A stretch of 64,000 nucleotides of DNA, from the NCBI GenBank assembly GCA_026120035.1, contig JALRME010000005.1, forward strand, positions 682,001 to 746,000, written 5' to 3'. Made by a program: the position numbers and the translations under genes. The notes beneath the pieces were generated by a model. That model was not told where the DNA came from, made no database searches, and saw only the letters and a program-made list of their open reading frames with translations. This document shows, one piece after another, positions 1 to 11,379 of the stretch; position 1 is the stretch's first letter; each line of letters opens with the position of its first letter. The DNA comes from Coleophoma eucalyptorum. Lineage: Eukaryota > Ascomycota > Leotiomycetes > Helotiales > Dermateaceae.

Positions 1-2901
1 TAGCACGACTGAGGCATCCCAACATTCTAGAACTTGTTGAACCTATAGAGGATACGCGGAATGGCTTCCAATTCGCAACTGAGACTGTAACAGCGTCCCT
101 CTCGAGCCTACTTCTGGAGAAGGACGACCAAGAACGGTCTTCTGGGATTGGCGGCCGGTCGAGTCGATATGTTACTGAGGATGCAGAAGGGGGGCGGAGA
201 CGACGCGAGCTCGAGATTGACGAGCTGGAAATACAAAAGGGACTGGAGCAGATCAGCAAGGCGCTGGAGTTCTTGCATGACAATGCGGGCCTTGTTCATG
301 GAAACCTCACTCCTGATGCTGTGTTCATAAATTCAAAGGTAGGTCAGAAAATGGGTACGGGAAACTTAACTAACTAAGCCCAGTCTGACTGGAAAATAAG
401 TGGTCTGGCTTTCTCGAGTCCGCCTGACAATTCGACGAAGCCGACCTCAGTGACACCAATATCCCTCTCTGAAGTCCTAAACATTGACCCTAGGTTACCT
501 AGATCAGTGCAATTGAATCTCGACTTTACTTCTCCTGACTTTGTTCTTGATAACAATCTCAACATTGGAGCAGATATGTTTTCATTGGGCTTGATTATTA
601 TAGCTCTATATAACTCCCCCCACAAATCACCCATAGAGGCCAACTCCTCCCTATCGACCTACAAAAGATTGTTTACTTCCTCGTCAACAATTCCCTCTGT
701 AAGCAATGGCTTTCTGTCTTCAAGGCCAATACCAAAGGATCTGGTCACCTCTGTACTTCCTCGCCTGATAACTAGACGACCAGCACAACGGATGACGGCA
801 AAGGAATTCCAGCAAAGTGCTTACTTTGACAACATTCTGATTTCAACAATTCGATTCCTTGATTCGTTGCCTGCAAAGACTCCCATGGAAAAATCTCAAT
901 TCATGCGTGGATTGGTCAGAGTTTTGCCAAGTTTCCCGAAGTCGGTGCTGGAGAAGAAAGTGCTTCCAGCTCTATTAGAAGAAATGAAGGACCGCGAGCT
1001 GCTTTCACTGATTCTACAGAATGTCTTCAAAATCACCGATATGATACCCTCTGCTCGCCGATCATTCACGGAGAAGATTCTACCTAGATTGAAGGAGATT
1101 TTCATTCCTACCAATACTCCCAAGGGTCCTGGAGAGCGTGATACCGCTAAAGAGGCCGGGTTGATGGTTGTTTTAGAGCACATGGGCCCCATTACAACCA
1201 ACTGTTCTGGAAAAGAATTTAAAGATGGTAAGTTGCATATGACATAACTTGGCGCTATCCTTGCATGACTCGAACTTGTGTGAACCTGCATCTTCACTGC
1301 AGATATGTCACAGTGATAAGAGGCTTTCGATGTACCTAGTGGTTCAATCACCCAGGAGAGTGAGGTCCTGGCCCAAGTCTTAAGGGCTTCATCTAGGCTT
1401 CATCTAGATTATAGGGCAAAGGTCACGACTAAATCAATGTTCGAGTACAGGGGGTGCAGTTTAGGCTCGCTTTCGGAGTGCTAACTTGAGGTTTACAGAT
1501 ATTTTACCAATTCTCTTCTTAGCGATCGAGTCTCCAACCCATAACATTGTCAATGCCGCACTACAGACATTACCGATTGTCTTACCGGTACTTGACTTCT
1601 CGACAATAAAAAACGAGCTCTTCCCAGTTATTGCACATGTCTTTACGAAGACGAGTAGTCTCGGGATTAAAGTGCGTGGTTTGGAAGCCTTCGTCATTTT
1701 GTGTGGAGGTTCGACAGATCCTGTCGCTAGTAATGATGGACTGGATGGGATCGTGGGCAATTCCAACAAAACCAGCTCATCGACTGCACTGGATAAATAT
1801 ACGATGCAAGAGAAAATCGTTCCACTCATCAGAGCAATTAAAACCAAGGAGCCTGCCGTAGCCATTGCAGCACTCGCAGTATTGAAGCAAGTTGGAACCA
1901 TTGCTGATACCGACTTTGTTGCCATGGATATTCTGCCTATATTATGGAACATGAGTCTTGGTCCATTGCTTGACCTTAAGCAATTCCAGTCTTTTATCGA
2001 ACTCATCAAGAGCCTTTCTGCAAGAGTTGAACAAGAACAGACCCGAAAACTCCAAGAGCTCTCTGGCTCAAATGGGACCCAAGCCGCTCGGACCGATGAT
2101 TTCATGTCTTTTGGTGCCCCAGCAGCGTTTTCCAGCAGTAATGGAGGTCCTGAGGGTGGGGAGATTGACTTCGAGCGACTTGTTAAAGGAGGGGCATCTT
2201 CACCCAGCAACCCTATAGAGTCTGGCTGGGATGCTGAGCCTGTCAATGTATCTCAACCAGCACGCAATCCATCGAATCCCGTGAAACCACCTGCATTCGC
2301 TTGGTCAACACCTAGTCCATCAACGCCTACATTCCCCGGAAATTCAAGTATCACCAATAACATAAAACCTCAGCTGAATCCTACGGCGCGTACGATCACA
2401 CCTGATCTATCACGTTTCGATGCCTTGACACCTTCGGCAACACAATTTTCGCAGCCGCTACAACCACAAACCACGTTCTCTCAACCTATGCAGCCCCAGA
2501 GCAGCTTCTCCCAGCCACTACAGCCTCAGAGTAGCTATAGCCAACCACTACAGCCACTGCAGCCGCAGTCTCACCAAGGATTTTCACAAAATACTTCCGT
2601 TAACTGGTCTACTGCCGCTTCCAATCCTTGGAATAGCGGCAATTCTACCTCCAGCCCATCTCTCTCATCAATGGCAAGCATGAACAATTCCATGTCGACT
2701 ATGTCTTTCCAGCGACCATCTATGAGCACACAGTCTTCATCATTTTCCCTACCTCCTCCACCATCAGCGAACAACAACGCATTTGCAATACCAAAGCAAC
2801 AAAGCCTGTCGTCTGCCTTTGGGAACTCAGGCATGGCTCAGACAAACCCTCAACCGCCACAACAAAAGTCAGGATTGGATGCATTTGAAAGTTTATTATA
2901 A
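1..2901 (+). CDS. SCY1: SCY1-like pseudokinase (SCYL2 type), 5' end missing
   Basis: Exons 1-338 (the frame begins at base 3 and is open through the left edge), 384-1227 and 1499-2901; about 860 residues are present. The first exon holds the C-lobe of a kinase-like domain. The catalytic-loop position reads HGNLTPDAVF instead of HRD..KPEN, and DWKISGL replaces the DFG segment, so the fold is kinase-like but catalytically degenerate, as in the SCY1 family. Next come HEAT-like helices (LPIVLPVLDFSTIKNELFPV is typical) and a long low-complexity Ser/Gln/Pro tail ending in LDAFESLL. SCY1/SCYL2 proteins act in clathrin-dependent Golgi/endosome traffic and tRNA export; that role is family knowledge. 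The 271-nt second intron is long for this window, but its branch site (CTAAC at 1481) and phase are good. The tail carries a 10-residue tandem repeat encoded from 2449 to about 2583. Confidence 0.93.
2449..2583 (+). repeat. 30-bp in-frame tandem repeat in SCY1 tail
   Basis: Three 30-bp units encode SQPLQPQTTF, SQPMQPQSSF and SQPLQPQSSY. A fourth, longer unit begins SQPLQPLQPQ. The bases differ at several synonymous positions, so the repeat is old rather than freshly duplicated. It lies in a disordered region, where the copy number is likely to vary between strains. Confidence 0.85.
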
Positions 2902-3008
2902 AGAAATAATATATAGCATGGGTAGCAACTTAGGGAAACATGTTGTAGGATTGGCATTTTATGGTGTTTTTTTTTACGAGCAGGTAGAAAGATCTAGGCC
3001 TATTTGCA

Positions 3009-3935
3009 TCATGCCAATATCTCCTTGATAGTCTCCTCAACAGGAATAGCCTCCACACCTTTACTAGCCAGCAATTCCCTGAAAGTAGGGTCCTTGATCC
3101 AACACTCATTATGTTGCAAAGCAGGATACGTAGTCGACCACCATTCGACATGCCCCTTATCTAGCCCCCTTTCCTCGATATAGTATCGGCAATACTCCTC
3201 CACGGAAACAACTTTAGTCCTAACCTCAATCCCTTTCGCTCTCGAAACAATCTCTGCTATCTCCTTCAATGTCTTCGTCTCCGTTCCAGACAGAAAGAAG
3301 GTTTTCCCAACATACTTGTCCGACACCTCGCTAATCACCAATGCCGTTGCAATGCCCAAGTCCCTGATACTCGTCCACGAGATCGGCCCATCGCCAGCGA
3401 TGACCACTTCTCCTCGTTCCTCATTCTTCAGCCCATTATAAAAGCCCAAATACAGCGGCCAGCTTTCATTATACAAGCCTTCCCTAATCACCGTATACTT
3501 CATGCCACACCCCTTCAGAAATTCCTCGGTCCGGAAATGTGCACGCATCACTCCCGCCCCACTCCCCGACGCAAAGGCGAGTGACGTGTAGAACACATGG
3601 CCGACACCTGCTTCTTTTGCGGCCCTCAGTGCAGCAAAATGCGACGCCTCCCTACCCTTCCCATACGGTGCGTCGAAGTAATCCATACTTATGTCTGGCG
3701 TCGATACTAGGAAAAGTTTTGTGCACCCCTGCAGTGCTGCGATCATGGACGAAGGATCTTCATGCTTGAACATCCGGACTTGCGCTCCTTGGGATTTTAA
3801 GAGATCCCACTGTGGGAGCGTGGTGTCACTGGATGTGCAGATCACTAAGGCGGAGGGAGGGATAAGTTGATACTTTAGGACGGCATTGAGCACGGCACCG
3901 CCAATGTTGCCGGTTGTTGCGGTTAAGGCATACAT
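3009..3935 (-). CDS. NmrA-like NAD(P)-binding oxidoreductase
   Basis: A single exon of 308 residues. The N-terminus is an atypical short-chain dehydrogenase Rossmann fold: ALTATTGNIGGAVL matches the GxxGxxG dinucleotide motif. Later blocks (VGHVFYTSLAFASG, YTVIREGLYNESW, KTFFLSGTETKTLKEIAEIV) follow the NmrA/quinone-oxidoreductase-2 (YtfG, AzoB) layout. Members reduce quinones or azo compounds, or only sense NADP; which applies here cannot be read from the sequence. It is convergent with the SCY1-like gene, 107 bp away. The 5' flank on its own strand is rich in CAACAG/CAACAA triplets (about 3970-4005). The first ATG gives a start right at the first beta strand, normal for the family. Confidence 0.85.
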   Translation of the reverse strand: MYALTATTGNIGGAVLNAVLKYQLIPPSALVICTSSDTTLPQWDLLKSQGAQVRMFKHEDPSSMIAALQGCTKLFLVSTPDISMDYFDAPYGKGREASHFAALRAAKEAGVGHVFYTSLAFASGSGAGVMRAHFRTEEFLKGCGMKYTVIREGLYNESWPLYLGFYNGLKNEERGEVVIAGDGPISWTSIRDLGIATALVISEVSDKYVGKTFFLSGTETKTLKEIAEIVSRAKGIEVRTKVVSVEEYCRYYIEERGLDKGHVEWWSTTYPALQHNECWIKDPTFRELLASKGVEAIPVEETIKEILA

Positions 3936-5150
3936 CTTGGATTTACTTTAAAGTTGGAATGGTGTCTGATGGATTGTTGTTGTTGCTGTTGCTGCTGTCG
4001 CTGTTTTGTTGTTTTGGATTGAGAGGAAGAACCGAGTCGGCTGTGGTTGTGTTACGCTGCGTCGCGTTCAATTGATAAGAGTTATATTTAAAAACCCCAG
4101 GTTGAAGATGCTTCAGAGACTGTGAAAGTAGACAGCGACAGTAGAAGAAAGCGGTTGAATTTTGGTTGGAGAAGATTGCGTTGTGCTTGATACTTAACTT
4201 GCTACGTCGCTCTTCATGAGCTCATTCATAGCCACCCTCATAGCTCTTGGCTTTGCAACACATCCCCAATTAATCTTGCAAATGCTTATCAATCAGACAG
4301 ACCTTTCTGCAAACTACTCCAATTACCCAATAGAGACAATGATAAATGATACAATAAATGGGGCAATTGTCAAACTCTTTGTCAACAGTAAGGTTATCCT
4401 TCCGATATCTAGTTGTTCAGCTGTTGTAAAGTAGGGCCTAGTAACAGGTTTGGGAAGTGTGTTGTGGCTGCTTGGAAAGCAGAGACCGGTCATTTTCCCG
4501 TTTAGGAAATAAATCGAGCGAGCTGTTGCTACCTTAGTCTGCTAAGTGTTGTGGCCGGCTTGGTGGGGCATAGTTTGGCTATTGATGCTCTAAGAGCTGC
4601 TTGATCATGCTCTTTGATCATTGAGGGCTGATGAGCGCTCAACTGGGCTGGTGCCGAATTGCTTCACCTATCCCAAGGGTTGACGTTTGGTGTGTACTAT
4701 ACCGTTGTGAGGTACAACTAAGATAACCACTACTGGTATTGTACTCTCTTTGTTTTTCTGTTGCTTTTGGATATCTACATGCCTGCAAATGCACCATTCC
4801 ACGTACTTGTCAGACCCACCAACTTGCTTATCAGAGATGCCAGTTCACGGCTATAGCAATCTTTATTATATTTGAAGCCCTCCCTTTTGCTTCCCTTAGC
4901 CAGATGCATTCAAAGTAAGAAAACAAAAGAACTGAGCGGTGCATTTCATGCTGTTATCAGGCGATAATCGGGGAAGAAAAGCGGGCTGCGTCATTTCTTA
5001 CCGCCCAAAGTTACTCGGTGATTCGGAAGAAGGTTGTTGCGTGGTTACGAAAAGTGACCTTGACAAGATCCACACCTTCTCATGCCACGGCCAGCCAGAC
5101 ACTTCCTTTCATGATAGAGTGCCACCTTGAACGACATACCAAGCACAGCC
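3936..5150. other. intergenic, divergent promoter region
   Basis: Lies between the minus-strand NmrA-like gene and COX19. It holds a CAA/CAG-rich stretch (3970-4005) and a TATA-like TTATATTTAAA at about 4081. A 72-codon open frame at 4216-4434 has no recognisable domain and I do not call it a gene. Confidence 0.5.
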
Positions 5151-5698
5151 ATGAGCACATTGGGGGGTCCAGGAGGTCGTCAGATCAATTCCAAGCCTAC
5201 GCCGTACGTTTGCTGCAACTTCTGCCCTTGGAGCTTCCTGTTCCAGCAGAGTACAAATCAGCTGACATACCTGGTACAGACCTGAGCGTGGTAGTTTTCC
5301 TCTGGATCATGATGGTATGTCCTATCACTATGTTTGGCCGTGGTGTTCGCGTTCACCTGTAATCCATCGTCGATCTCGTACTCATCTGTTAAAAAAACAT
5401 AGGAGAGTGCAAAGATGTCATGACGAGTTATTTATCGTGCATGAAGAAGGTCCGCGGGCTGAACAATCCGGAATGTCGCAGCCTAGCAAAGTCGTATCTG
5501 GCGTGTCGCATGGACCGGTAAGCCGACGGAATTAATTACCTATCGCTGCGACACCCCGACGGCTAACACCTATCTTCCTCTTTTAGAAACTTGATGGCAA
5601 AGGATGAGTTCAAGAATCTGGGATTCAAGGAAGAGAAGCCTGCCGAGCCGGAGGGCAGGAAGGAGAGTGACGCCAAGCAGGGCGAGTTGCGGTGGTAG
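5151..5698 (+). CDS. COX19: Cytochrome c oxidase assembly protein COX19
   Basis: Four small exons: 5151-5203, 5280-5314, 5403-5517 and 5587-5698, giving 104 residues; all splice phases agree. The protein opens [20 protein letters not shown], continues with the COX19 signature [13 protein letters not shown] and carries a twin CX9C coiled-coil-helix-coiled-coil-helix motif ([11 protein letters not shown] and [11 protein letters not shown]). These cysteines form the two disulfides made by Mia40 in the intermembrane space. Cox19 works with Cox11 in copper delivery to cytochrome oxidase subunit 1. The C-terminal [12 protein letters not shown] block is also diagnostic. The gene is easily missed because no single exon exceeds 115 nt. 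Confidence 0.95.
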
Positions 5699-6144
5699 TC
5701 CAGGCTCTGATAGCACGCGAAGGAGCTTTGTCCTTCCTCTTACTGTAAAAAAACATGTAGCATTACCATCCTTGTACAGTAATGGCGATAGGCGTTTTTG
5801 GGAAGCTCCATAAGTCTACCCGGGCAACTTCATGACAGGGTCGTGTCGTTCCTGCCCACGCATGTCTCGCTTTTTGAGTGCAACTCCTGGGTACAGCTCC
5901 TGGGTATGGCACCTGGGTACAGCACTTGGGTACAGCTCCTGGGTACAGATCCTAGATACGGTATGTGAAATGCAGGCTCAGGACCACTCTTATTCAATTA
6001 GTTGGTCGCAGCGATCGAGATCACCAATCTAAGCATCTTCCCTCCAGGGTAATTTTATCTGTACGGTGTGTCTTCTGAAATTCCTCATCGTCCCTGTACT
6101 TGACCAACGTCTTTCATCAATAGCTTCATCTTCGTTTGCGCAGG
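5699..6144. other. intergenic COX19-NPR3 with minisatellite
   Basis: A 446-bp gap between two plus-strand genes. It must hold the COX19 3' UTR and the NPR3 promoter. Its one clear structure is the 13-bp minisatellite at 5884-5961. Confidence 0.6.
5884..5961. repeat. 13-bp minisatellite, six units
   Basis: Six consecutive 13-bp units of the type CTCCTGGGTACAG. Units 1 and 5 are identical, 2-4 differ by 1-3 bases and 6 (ATCCTAGATACGG) is the most diverged. It lies about 180 bp upstream of the NPR3 start. Confidence 0.9.
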
Positions 6145-8766
6145 ATGGTGAATCGTGATCAATCGCTCGCTGTCAGTGGTCAACAGCCACGGCTCGGCCC
6201 GCCGCCGCTAGGAGGCACCTCATCAACTCCAGCTGCGCACCAGCAAGATGTGCCTCGACGACTTCTGCCCACGAGCAAACTCAAGCTCTGGAACGACTCT
6301 CGCTCGCCCACCAACCTGACCTCTTCGCCGAGTGCTAACCCCACGTCCAAGAGCAGGTCTGCGCTCCAGATGTCGGAGCGCCCCATTCTGTCCGTCGACA
6401 CGGGCTTGGTTGGGGTGTGTCTAGTGATCCGGTCGAGGGATGGGCCTCGATTTGTTTTTCATCACCCACCACGGCCAATCATAGACGCGGTGCGCCACCA
6501 GGACACGCAGGGCACCGAGATTGACCAGAATGAAGCCGAGGACGGGGATGGGAACGGGAATGAGAATGAAGAGCGCACGGAAGAGGACACCAGCGACTCC
6601 GAGCTGGAGGATGATGGCGGTTACCAGATGCATGGGAAGACCACCCGTCTAGACCTCAGCGCCCGACTGGACAACCCAAAGTCTTCCAAGCGACGTGCTG
6701 ATCACGTGGGGCCTCTGGAGAGTGATGACCATTATGACGGTCTTGAGGGAGAGCAGGTTGTCCCATGGGAGAATGTCTTTGATCTTCCAACCAAGGATCT
6801 AGAAAGCATCTTAACGCCACAGCGGTCGTTCCATAAGAAGCGATTTGAACTGCATCTGGACCCCCTGTACTTCGTCTCCTACCCTGTGCATCTGCGTGAG
6901 GACGGGACATGGAAGAAGCAAAGGAAGAGTAAGAAGGACAAGTCAGCCAAGAACCAAGCCCCAGAAGACAATCGAGATGAGGACGAGATCGATCCACTCG
7001 ACCCTTGTCCGCAACAAGACTTGGAGAAGTCTGTGGTTCTCAAACCGCTCTCCGACGATGATGATGATCACGGAGGAATGACTATGTTCAATGCTGTCTT
7101 TGTGTTGAGCATACCAGAAGATGGTACTGATGAACACACCTTTCAACGTATCCACGAAGTATACGATAATGTGGTAAAAGATTTCAATAAAGCGTTGAAG
7201 CATGCTCAAGCGCAATGTGATTATGTCTGGAAAGAGTCCGAGTTAATCATGAGTATGAAAGAGAAGGCTCGGGAAGAGAGTATGCCTTTTAATTCCAATG
7301 TTGTCAAAGATACTAACTACTTGCAGGGCGACCCATGAGCTGGCTATGGAACGAAATAATGGCTCGATCGTCTCTTGCTGCTGCTATCAGAGACGTCTCT
7401 GATGCAATCATGCGTAGCAAGATTGCTACCGTCCACCTTGCTACCAATCCTCCTGTTGATATGTCTCTCCAGATTCCTGTTCCGTTCTACCTCAGCCAGT
7501 TACCAAGTATCATCCAGTCTGGGCAACGGAACAAAGGTATGCCAGGGCTTTTGGTCACAACAGCCAATCCCCTACTGGACGACGATGGTAACATAGACCA
7601 TGCACATTTGAACAAACACTTTGCAATCCTATTACTCGATGACAAAGATAAAATCATTGCCGAGTTACAGTCGGATAATACCGAGCTGTCGGCACCATTG
7701 ATCGAATACATTAAACTTTCACCCCCAACTCAATCGTAAGTCTTCAACCCTGCCTTCAAATAGTTATCATATTAAGCTGTTTTCAAGATTCCTCCAAGTC
7801 GCTCAAGCAAATTCCATATCCCTCAATGACGTCAAAACTCTGGCTCAGCATCTCATCTATTGGCGACGAGCCATTCCCATACCACCACTACACGCCCGAG
7901 ACACATTCATCGTGTCTCCAAACTGTGATAGCAGGAAACTTCCCAACGCCTCCCTCGCCTGGATTAAGGCCTTCCCACTGGCACCGCAGCTCCCAACATT
8001 CCTAGCAACGCTCTCAGCAGCACCGCGACCATACAAAAGCTTCTTCCCGAGCAAAGATCACCGCGGTCAATATATGGATATGCTGGCGTGGCTCATCCGC
8101 GGCGGATGGGTGACACAGCTCCGTACATTCTGCTGGATTATGGTATGGCCAGAGATCATCTACGAAGTCGAGTACGAACGAATGAGTGATAAAGTAAAAG
8201 CTTCCAAGGAGCCACCAAAAAGCAGCAGTAGCGGAAGCAGTAGTAGCAACAACAATGGCACCAGCAATAACAACCGGAGACCGTATATGGACTCAACTTC
8301 CTCTTCAACCGACGAGTCTGACTCGGAAAAAGACACCAAGCTACCTGTAGCCAGCTCCAACTCGCCACTCACGAGCGAGCAAATCGCCGAATCCGCACGC
8401 CTTGAGCGCATCGCGCTCAAAGCCGAAGCTGAAAACCTAGCATTCGCACAAGCTTTCGCCTCGCGGCCCAAGCCTGAAGCAACGGCACACCCAAGCCTCA
8501 ACAACGCAGCGCATCTAGCGACTATCGCGCCGCACATCATCAAGGATCCGCACAGGATTGACGAGAAGGACTCGCTGTACATGGACGCCATCGGCGCGCG
8601 GATCGAGGACGAGAAGGCGCGGAAGAACTGGGCACGGTTTTGCAGGTATTTCAATGGCGAGGATGCCTTGGAGAGTATTGCGCTTAGGGAGGGCATGAAG
8701 CGAAAGGAAGCCTGGGGGATTATTGCGTGTTATCAAGAGCATCTACTTATTTCGAGGCATTGGTAA
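6145..8766 (+). CDS. NPR3: Nitrogen permease regulator 3 (SEACIT/GATOR1 subunit)
   Basis: Exons 6145-7279, 7327-7735 and 7788-8766 (introns 47 and 52 nt), 840 residues. The ATG at 6145 is the first in frame. Family landmarks are LSVDTGLVGVCLVIRSRDGP followed by FHHPPRP near the N-terminus (longin-like domain), MTMFNAVFVLS, REERRPMSWLWNEI across the first splice, KIATVHLATNPPVDMSLQIP, and a C-terminal part with MLAWLIRGGWVTQLRTFCW (winged-helix-like). Npr3 pairs with Npr2 and acts with Iml1 as a GTPase-activating complex that switches TORC1 off when amino acids are scarce. The acidic stretch around 6520-6620 and the Ser/Asn-rich stretch around 8210-8300 are disordered insertions common in filamentous fungi. 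Confidence 0.95.
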
Positions 8767-9558
8767 TTTTAATTTTGTCATGGGTCCTGGATGATATGCC
8801 TCACGACATTACGTTCATGGGAAGAGGAGTTTGATGGATGACGGGATTGGGAGGATATAGGTTTGGGAAATGTTGAAGTTCAAGGATATGCATTTGGATA
8901 CTGACTGAGGGAAGCCATTGCCATGTAGCATTCGCGGGTGTATGGCGGGAACAGTAACAGTAGCCACTCAATTAGTGGAACGTGCAATGTTGAAATGAAG
9001 AGCATATATGCTGTACGTATTCTGCAAGGCTATGCCATGAGTAGCTAACTAGTTAATATGAATGAGATGATATCTAACGCCATAGAAATGAATGACACCC
9101 CTAATGAAAACAATTACCAGAAGTGAAAGGCATGGTAGCAAAACAAGCAAACGATGCAAAGGTATCATAAAAACAAGGAACTAATGTTGCAACACCCCAA
9201 CCTTAAACAACGAAAAGGATAAAAAGCAGATAAGACAAAATGCATAAAGCCCATGAAGAACAATAGGAAGCCCATAACGCGAATAACGCAAGCCTCGTGA
9301 TCCCAACCCAACCTTAACAATGCATATTCGAAACCCAACTCATATTCCGTAAGCTTGGGCGCTGTCCGCATAGCGAAGTCACGCCTGTAGCTCCATAACA
9401 ACCCCGAAAATGCCAGAAACCGATGCGTAGAATAAATAGGATATGAGATAGACCGTAGAAAATTGAACATAAATATGTTCTAGCAACATCGTCTTCCATA
9501 CCACCACAGATCTGCCTTAAACTCACTCCACAAAAGATGCGGAGTAAAAGGAGCCAGA
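8767..9558. other. intergenic, convergent 3' ends
   Basis: The gap between the 3' ends of NPR3 (+) and the bHLH gene (-). I see no coding sequence or repeat. Confidence 0.6.
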
Positions 9559-11379
9559 TTATTGAGTGAGGTCCATACCATATTCATCTTCCTCTTTGAA
9601 GCTTATCGAACCAGGTCCACTGCCGCCACTATTGTGACCAGACCAGTACTGTCCAGCGCCGCCCATTCCAGCTTGACCAGCATCTCCACTGCTGTGGTTG
9701 TCTGGGCTTACAGACTCGTCGAGCAGGTTCTGGGAAAGTCCACCAACCGGGTCGCCTTTGACATCGGTGTGCTTTGGAACTCTGAGACCTGTGCCTGGAG
9801 CTCGAGAGTAGTGGAAGCTCAAAGGATTGTTCTTCGTCATTGCATCCATCAGTTCGGTATGCATCCTTCGCTCATCCTCGGTCTGTTCGAAAGGGAACTT
9901 GCCGCCAAGGTCTGCGATCAAGTTCGCAAGATCTTCCTGTTGTTGTAACTTTGTGTGAAGCATCCACATCAAGTCGCGAGTCCAGCTCACAGCGCCGTTC
10001 AGAATGTCTCCCTTGTTAGGGCCCTTATCCTTCTCCTCTATTGGAATGCCAGTCGTAATGTTACCAGCTGTCGCTCGCCGTGCACCTGGACCGGCAAGGC
10101 CAGAGGTAGCCTGTGGCGGGCTCATCCCAGTCGCTGCCAAGGTAGGTGAGAGAGGTGAGTTATTCTGAAGAGCCTTACGGACCTTCTCGTCTTCGAGGCG
10201 GTGAAGTGGAACAAGGTGGCTCAATTCCTGGATTCGCTCATTAATATTATCGCGCCTCCTGCGTTCTACAAGGTTGTGTGATTCTCTGCGTCTTCTTCGC
10301 TTCATTTCTTGAGACTGCAGAGCGGGAGCACTGGCTGCTGTGGCGCCATTCATTTTGCTGGGCATCGAAGCTCCTTTAAGTATATCGGATATTTGTGGAT
10401 TAGGGTGGATACCTTGGACCGGTGATCCGAATTCAGAACCAGGGAACGAATTGAGGCTGCTAGATGCATGCTGCTCCCATTGTCCTGACAGTGTTTTCTG
10501 ATGGCGATGAGATTGTGTGGTGCGAATTGGCTGACTCGGGAACCCGGATGGTTGATCGGCTGAGCCGATATTCAGAGAAGGTATTGCTGGAGTCTTCGGG
10601 GTGAGAGGGCTTCTAGTACTAGAACTCTTTCGTTGAGCCATTTGATTGAGCCGCGGGCGTGCCTGCTTCGCACTCATATAATTTGCGTCTAGAGATCCAC
10701 TTGGTAAGTCTGCTCCGGGGACTGGTGAATTATTGTATGAAGCAGGTGACTGCAATGACGAGCCGAAGTGCTGTTGCTGCATCTGGCGGAATTGGGCTTG
10801 GTTGAAGTTGTGGACAAAGGGGCTCTGAATTGGGTCGCCATCGGGAGTACTGGAGTATCCGTTGATATGATGCGAATCTACCGACAATGCAGCAGTTCCA
10901 TTTTGAGCAGCATACATATTCTGGTTGAAGTCAAAATCCATTCCAAAATCTTGTCCGTTATTTATGCCCGCTTGGCCTGAATGAGAATCCATGGTCCCAA
11001 GGCTGTCAAGTAATTCGTCATCGTTGAAGGTAGAAGATATACCCTTCGAATATGAAGCATTCGAGGGTGCTTGCGTAGTGAAGTTGTTATTCTGATACGA
11101 AGTTCCGTATCCGTTTGGGATTGCCATCCCATTGCTGCCCATTGCCAGATCGTGTGGGTTAATGCTGCCACCGTGCGACCCGAACTGGTTAAAATGTTGC
11201 TGTGGCATATTGAAACCCTGCTGACCGCCTCCTATGAATCTGTTGTTGGACGAGAAGAACTGATCCTCGGGTTCGTCTTTAATGAATGGGCTGGACGCTC
11301 CGGTGCCAGCCATTTTAGCTCTTTGTGCCAATCGAAGTTTAGGGTTGCCTTGGAGCGCCGTCTGAATGATGTTTGTCAA
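9559..11379 (-). CDS. bHLH transcription factor, MiT/TFE-like basic region
   Basis: 606 residues in one coding exon. The basic region RRESHNLVERRRRDNINERI (about residue 360) has the H-E-R pattern of class B bHLH factors that bind CACGTG E-boxes, and is close to MITF/TFE3/TFEB basic regions. Helix 1 (INERIQELSHLVP) is separated from helix 2 (NKGDILNGAVSWTRDLMWML) by an unusually long, low-complexity loop of about 65 residues, followed by a coiled segment rich in Q and L. The N-terminal 350 residues are Asn/Gln/Ser-rich, with KDEPEDQF near the start. Upstream exons are likely: a CTTAG acceptor sits just before the ATG and donor-like GTAAGT/GTGAGT sites lie near 11600 and 11835. The encoded N-terminus could therefore be longer. 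Resembles filamentous-fungal bHLH regulators; the target pathway is unknown. Confidence 0.88.
   Translation of the reverse strand: MTNIIQTALQGNPKLRLAQRAKMAGTGASSPFIKDEPEDQFFSSNNRFIGGGQQGFNMPQQHFNQFGSHGGSINPHDLAMGSNGMAIPNGYGTSYQNNNFTTQAPSNASYSKGISSTFNDDELLDSLGTMDSHSGQAGINNGQDFGMDFDFNQNMYAAQNGTAALSVDSHHINGYSSTPDGDPIQSPFVHNFNQAQFRQMQQQHFGSSLQSPASYNNSPVPGADLPSGSLDANYMSAKQARPRLNQMAQRKSSSTRSPLTPKTPAIPSLNIGSADQPSGFPSQPIRTTQSHRHQKTLSGQWEQHASSSLNSFPGSEFGSPVQGIHPNPQISDILKGASMPSKMNGATAASAPALQSQEMKRRRRRESHNLVERRRRDNINERIQELSHLVPLHRLEDEKVRKALQNNSPLSPTLAATGMSPPQATSGLAGPGARRATAGNITTGIPIEEKDKGPNKGDILNGAVSWTRDLMWMLHTKLQQQEDLANLIADLGGKFPFEQTEDERRMHTELMDAMTKNNPLSFHYSRAPGTGLRVPKHTDVKGDPVGGLSQNLLDESVSPDNHSSGDAGQAGMGGAGQYWSGHNSGGSGPGSISFKEEDEYGMDLTQ

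Noticed and set aside
4216..4434. 72-codon frame with a hydrophobic N-terminus in the NmrA-COX19 gap
   Set aside because: Too short, no cysteine pattern or family match, and no supporting neighbours.
8160..8696. 178-codon antisense frame inside NPR3
   Set aside because: Shadow of the NPR3 third exon; the plus-strand reading has family conservation.
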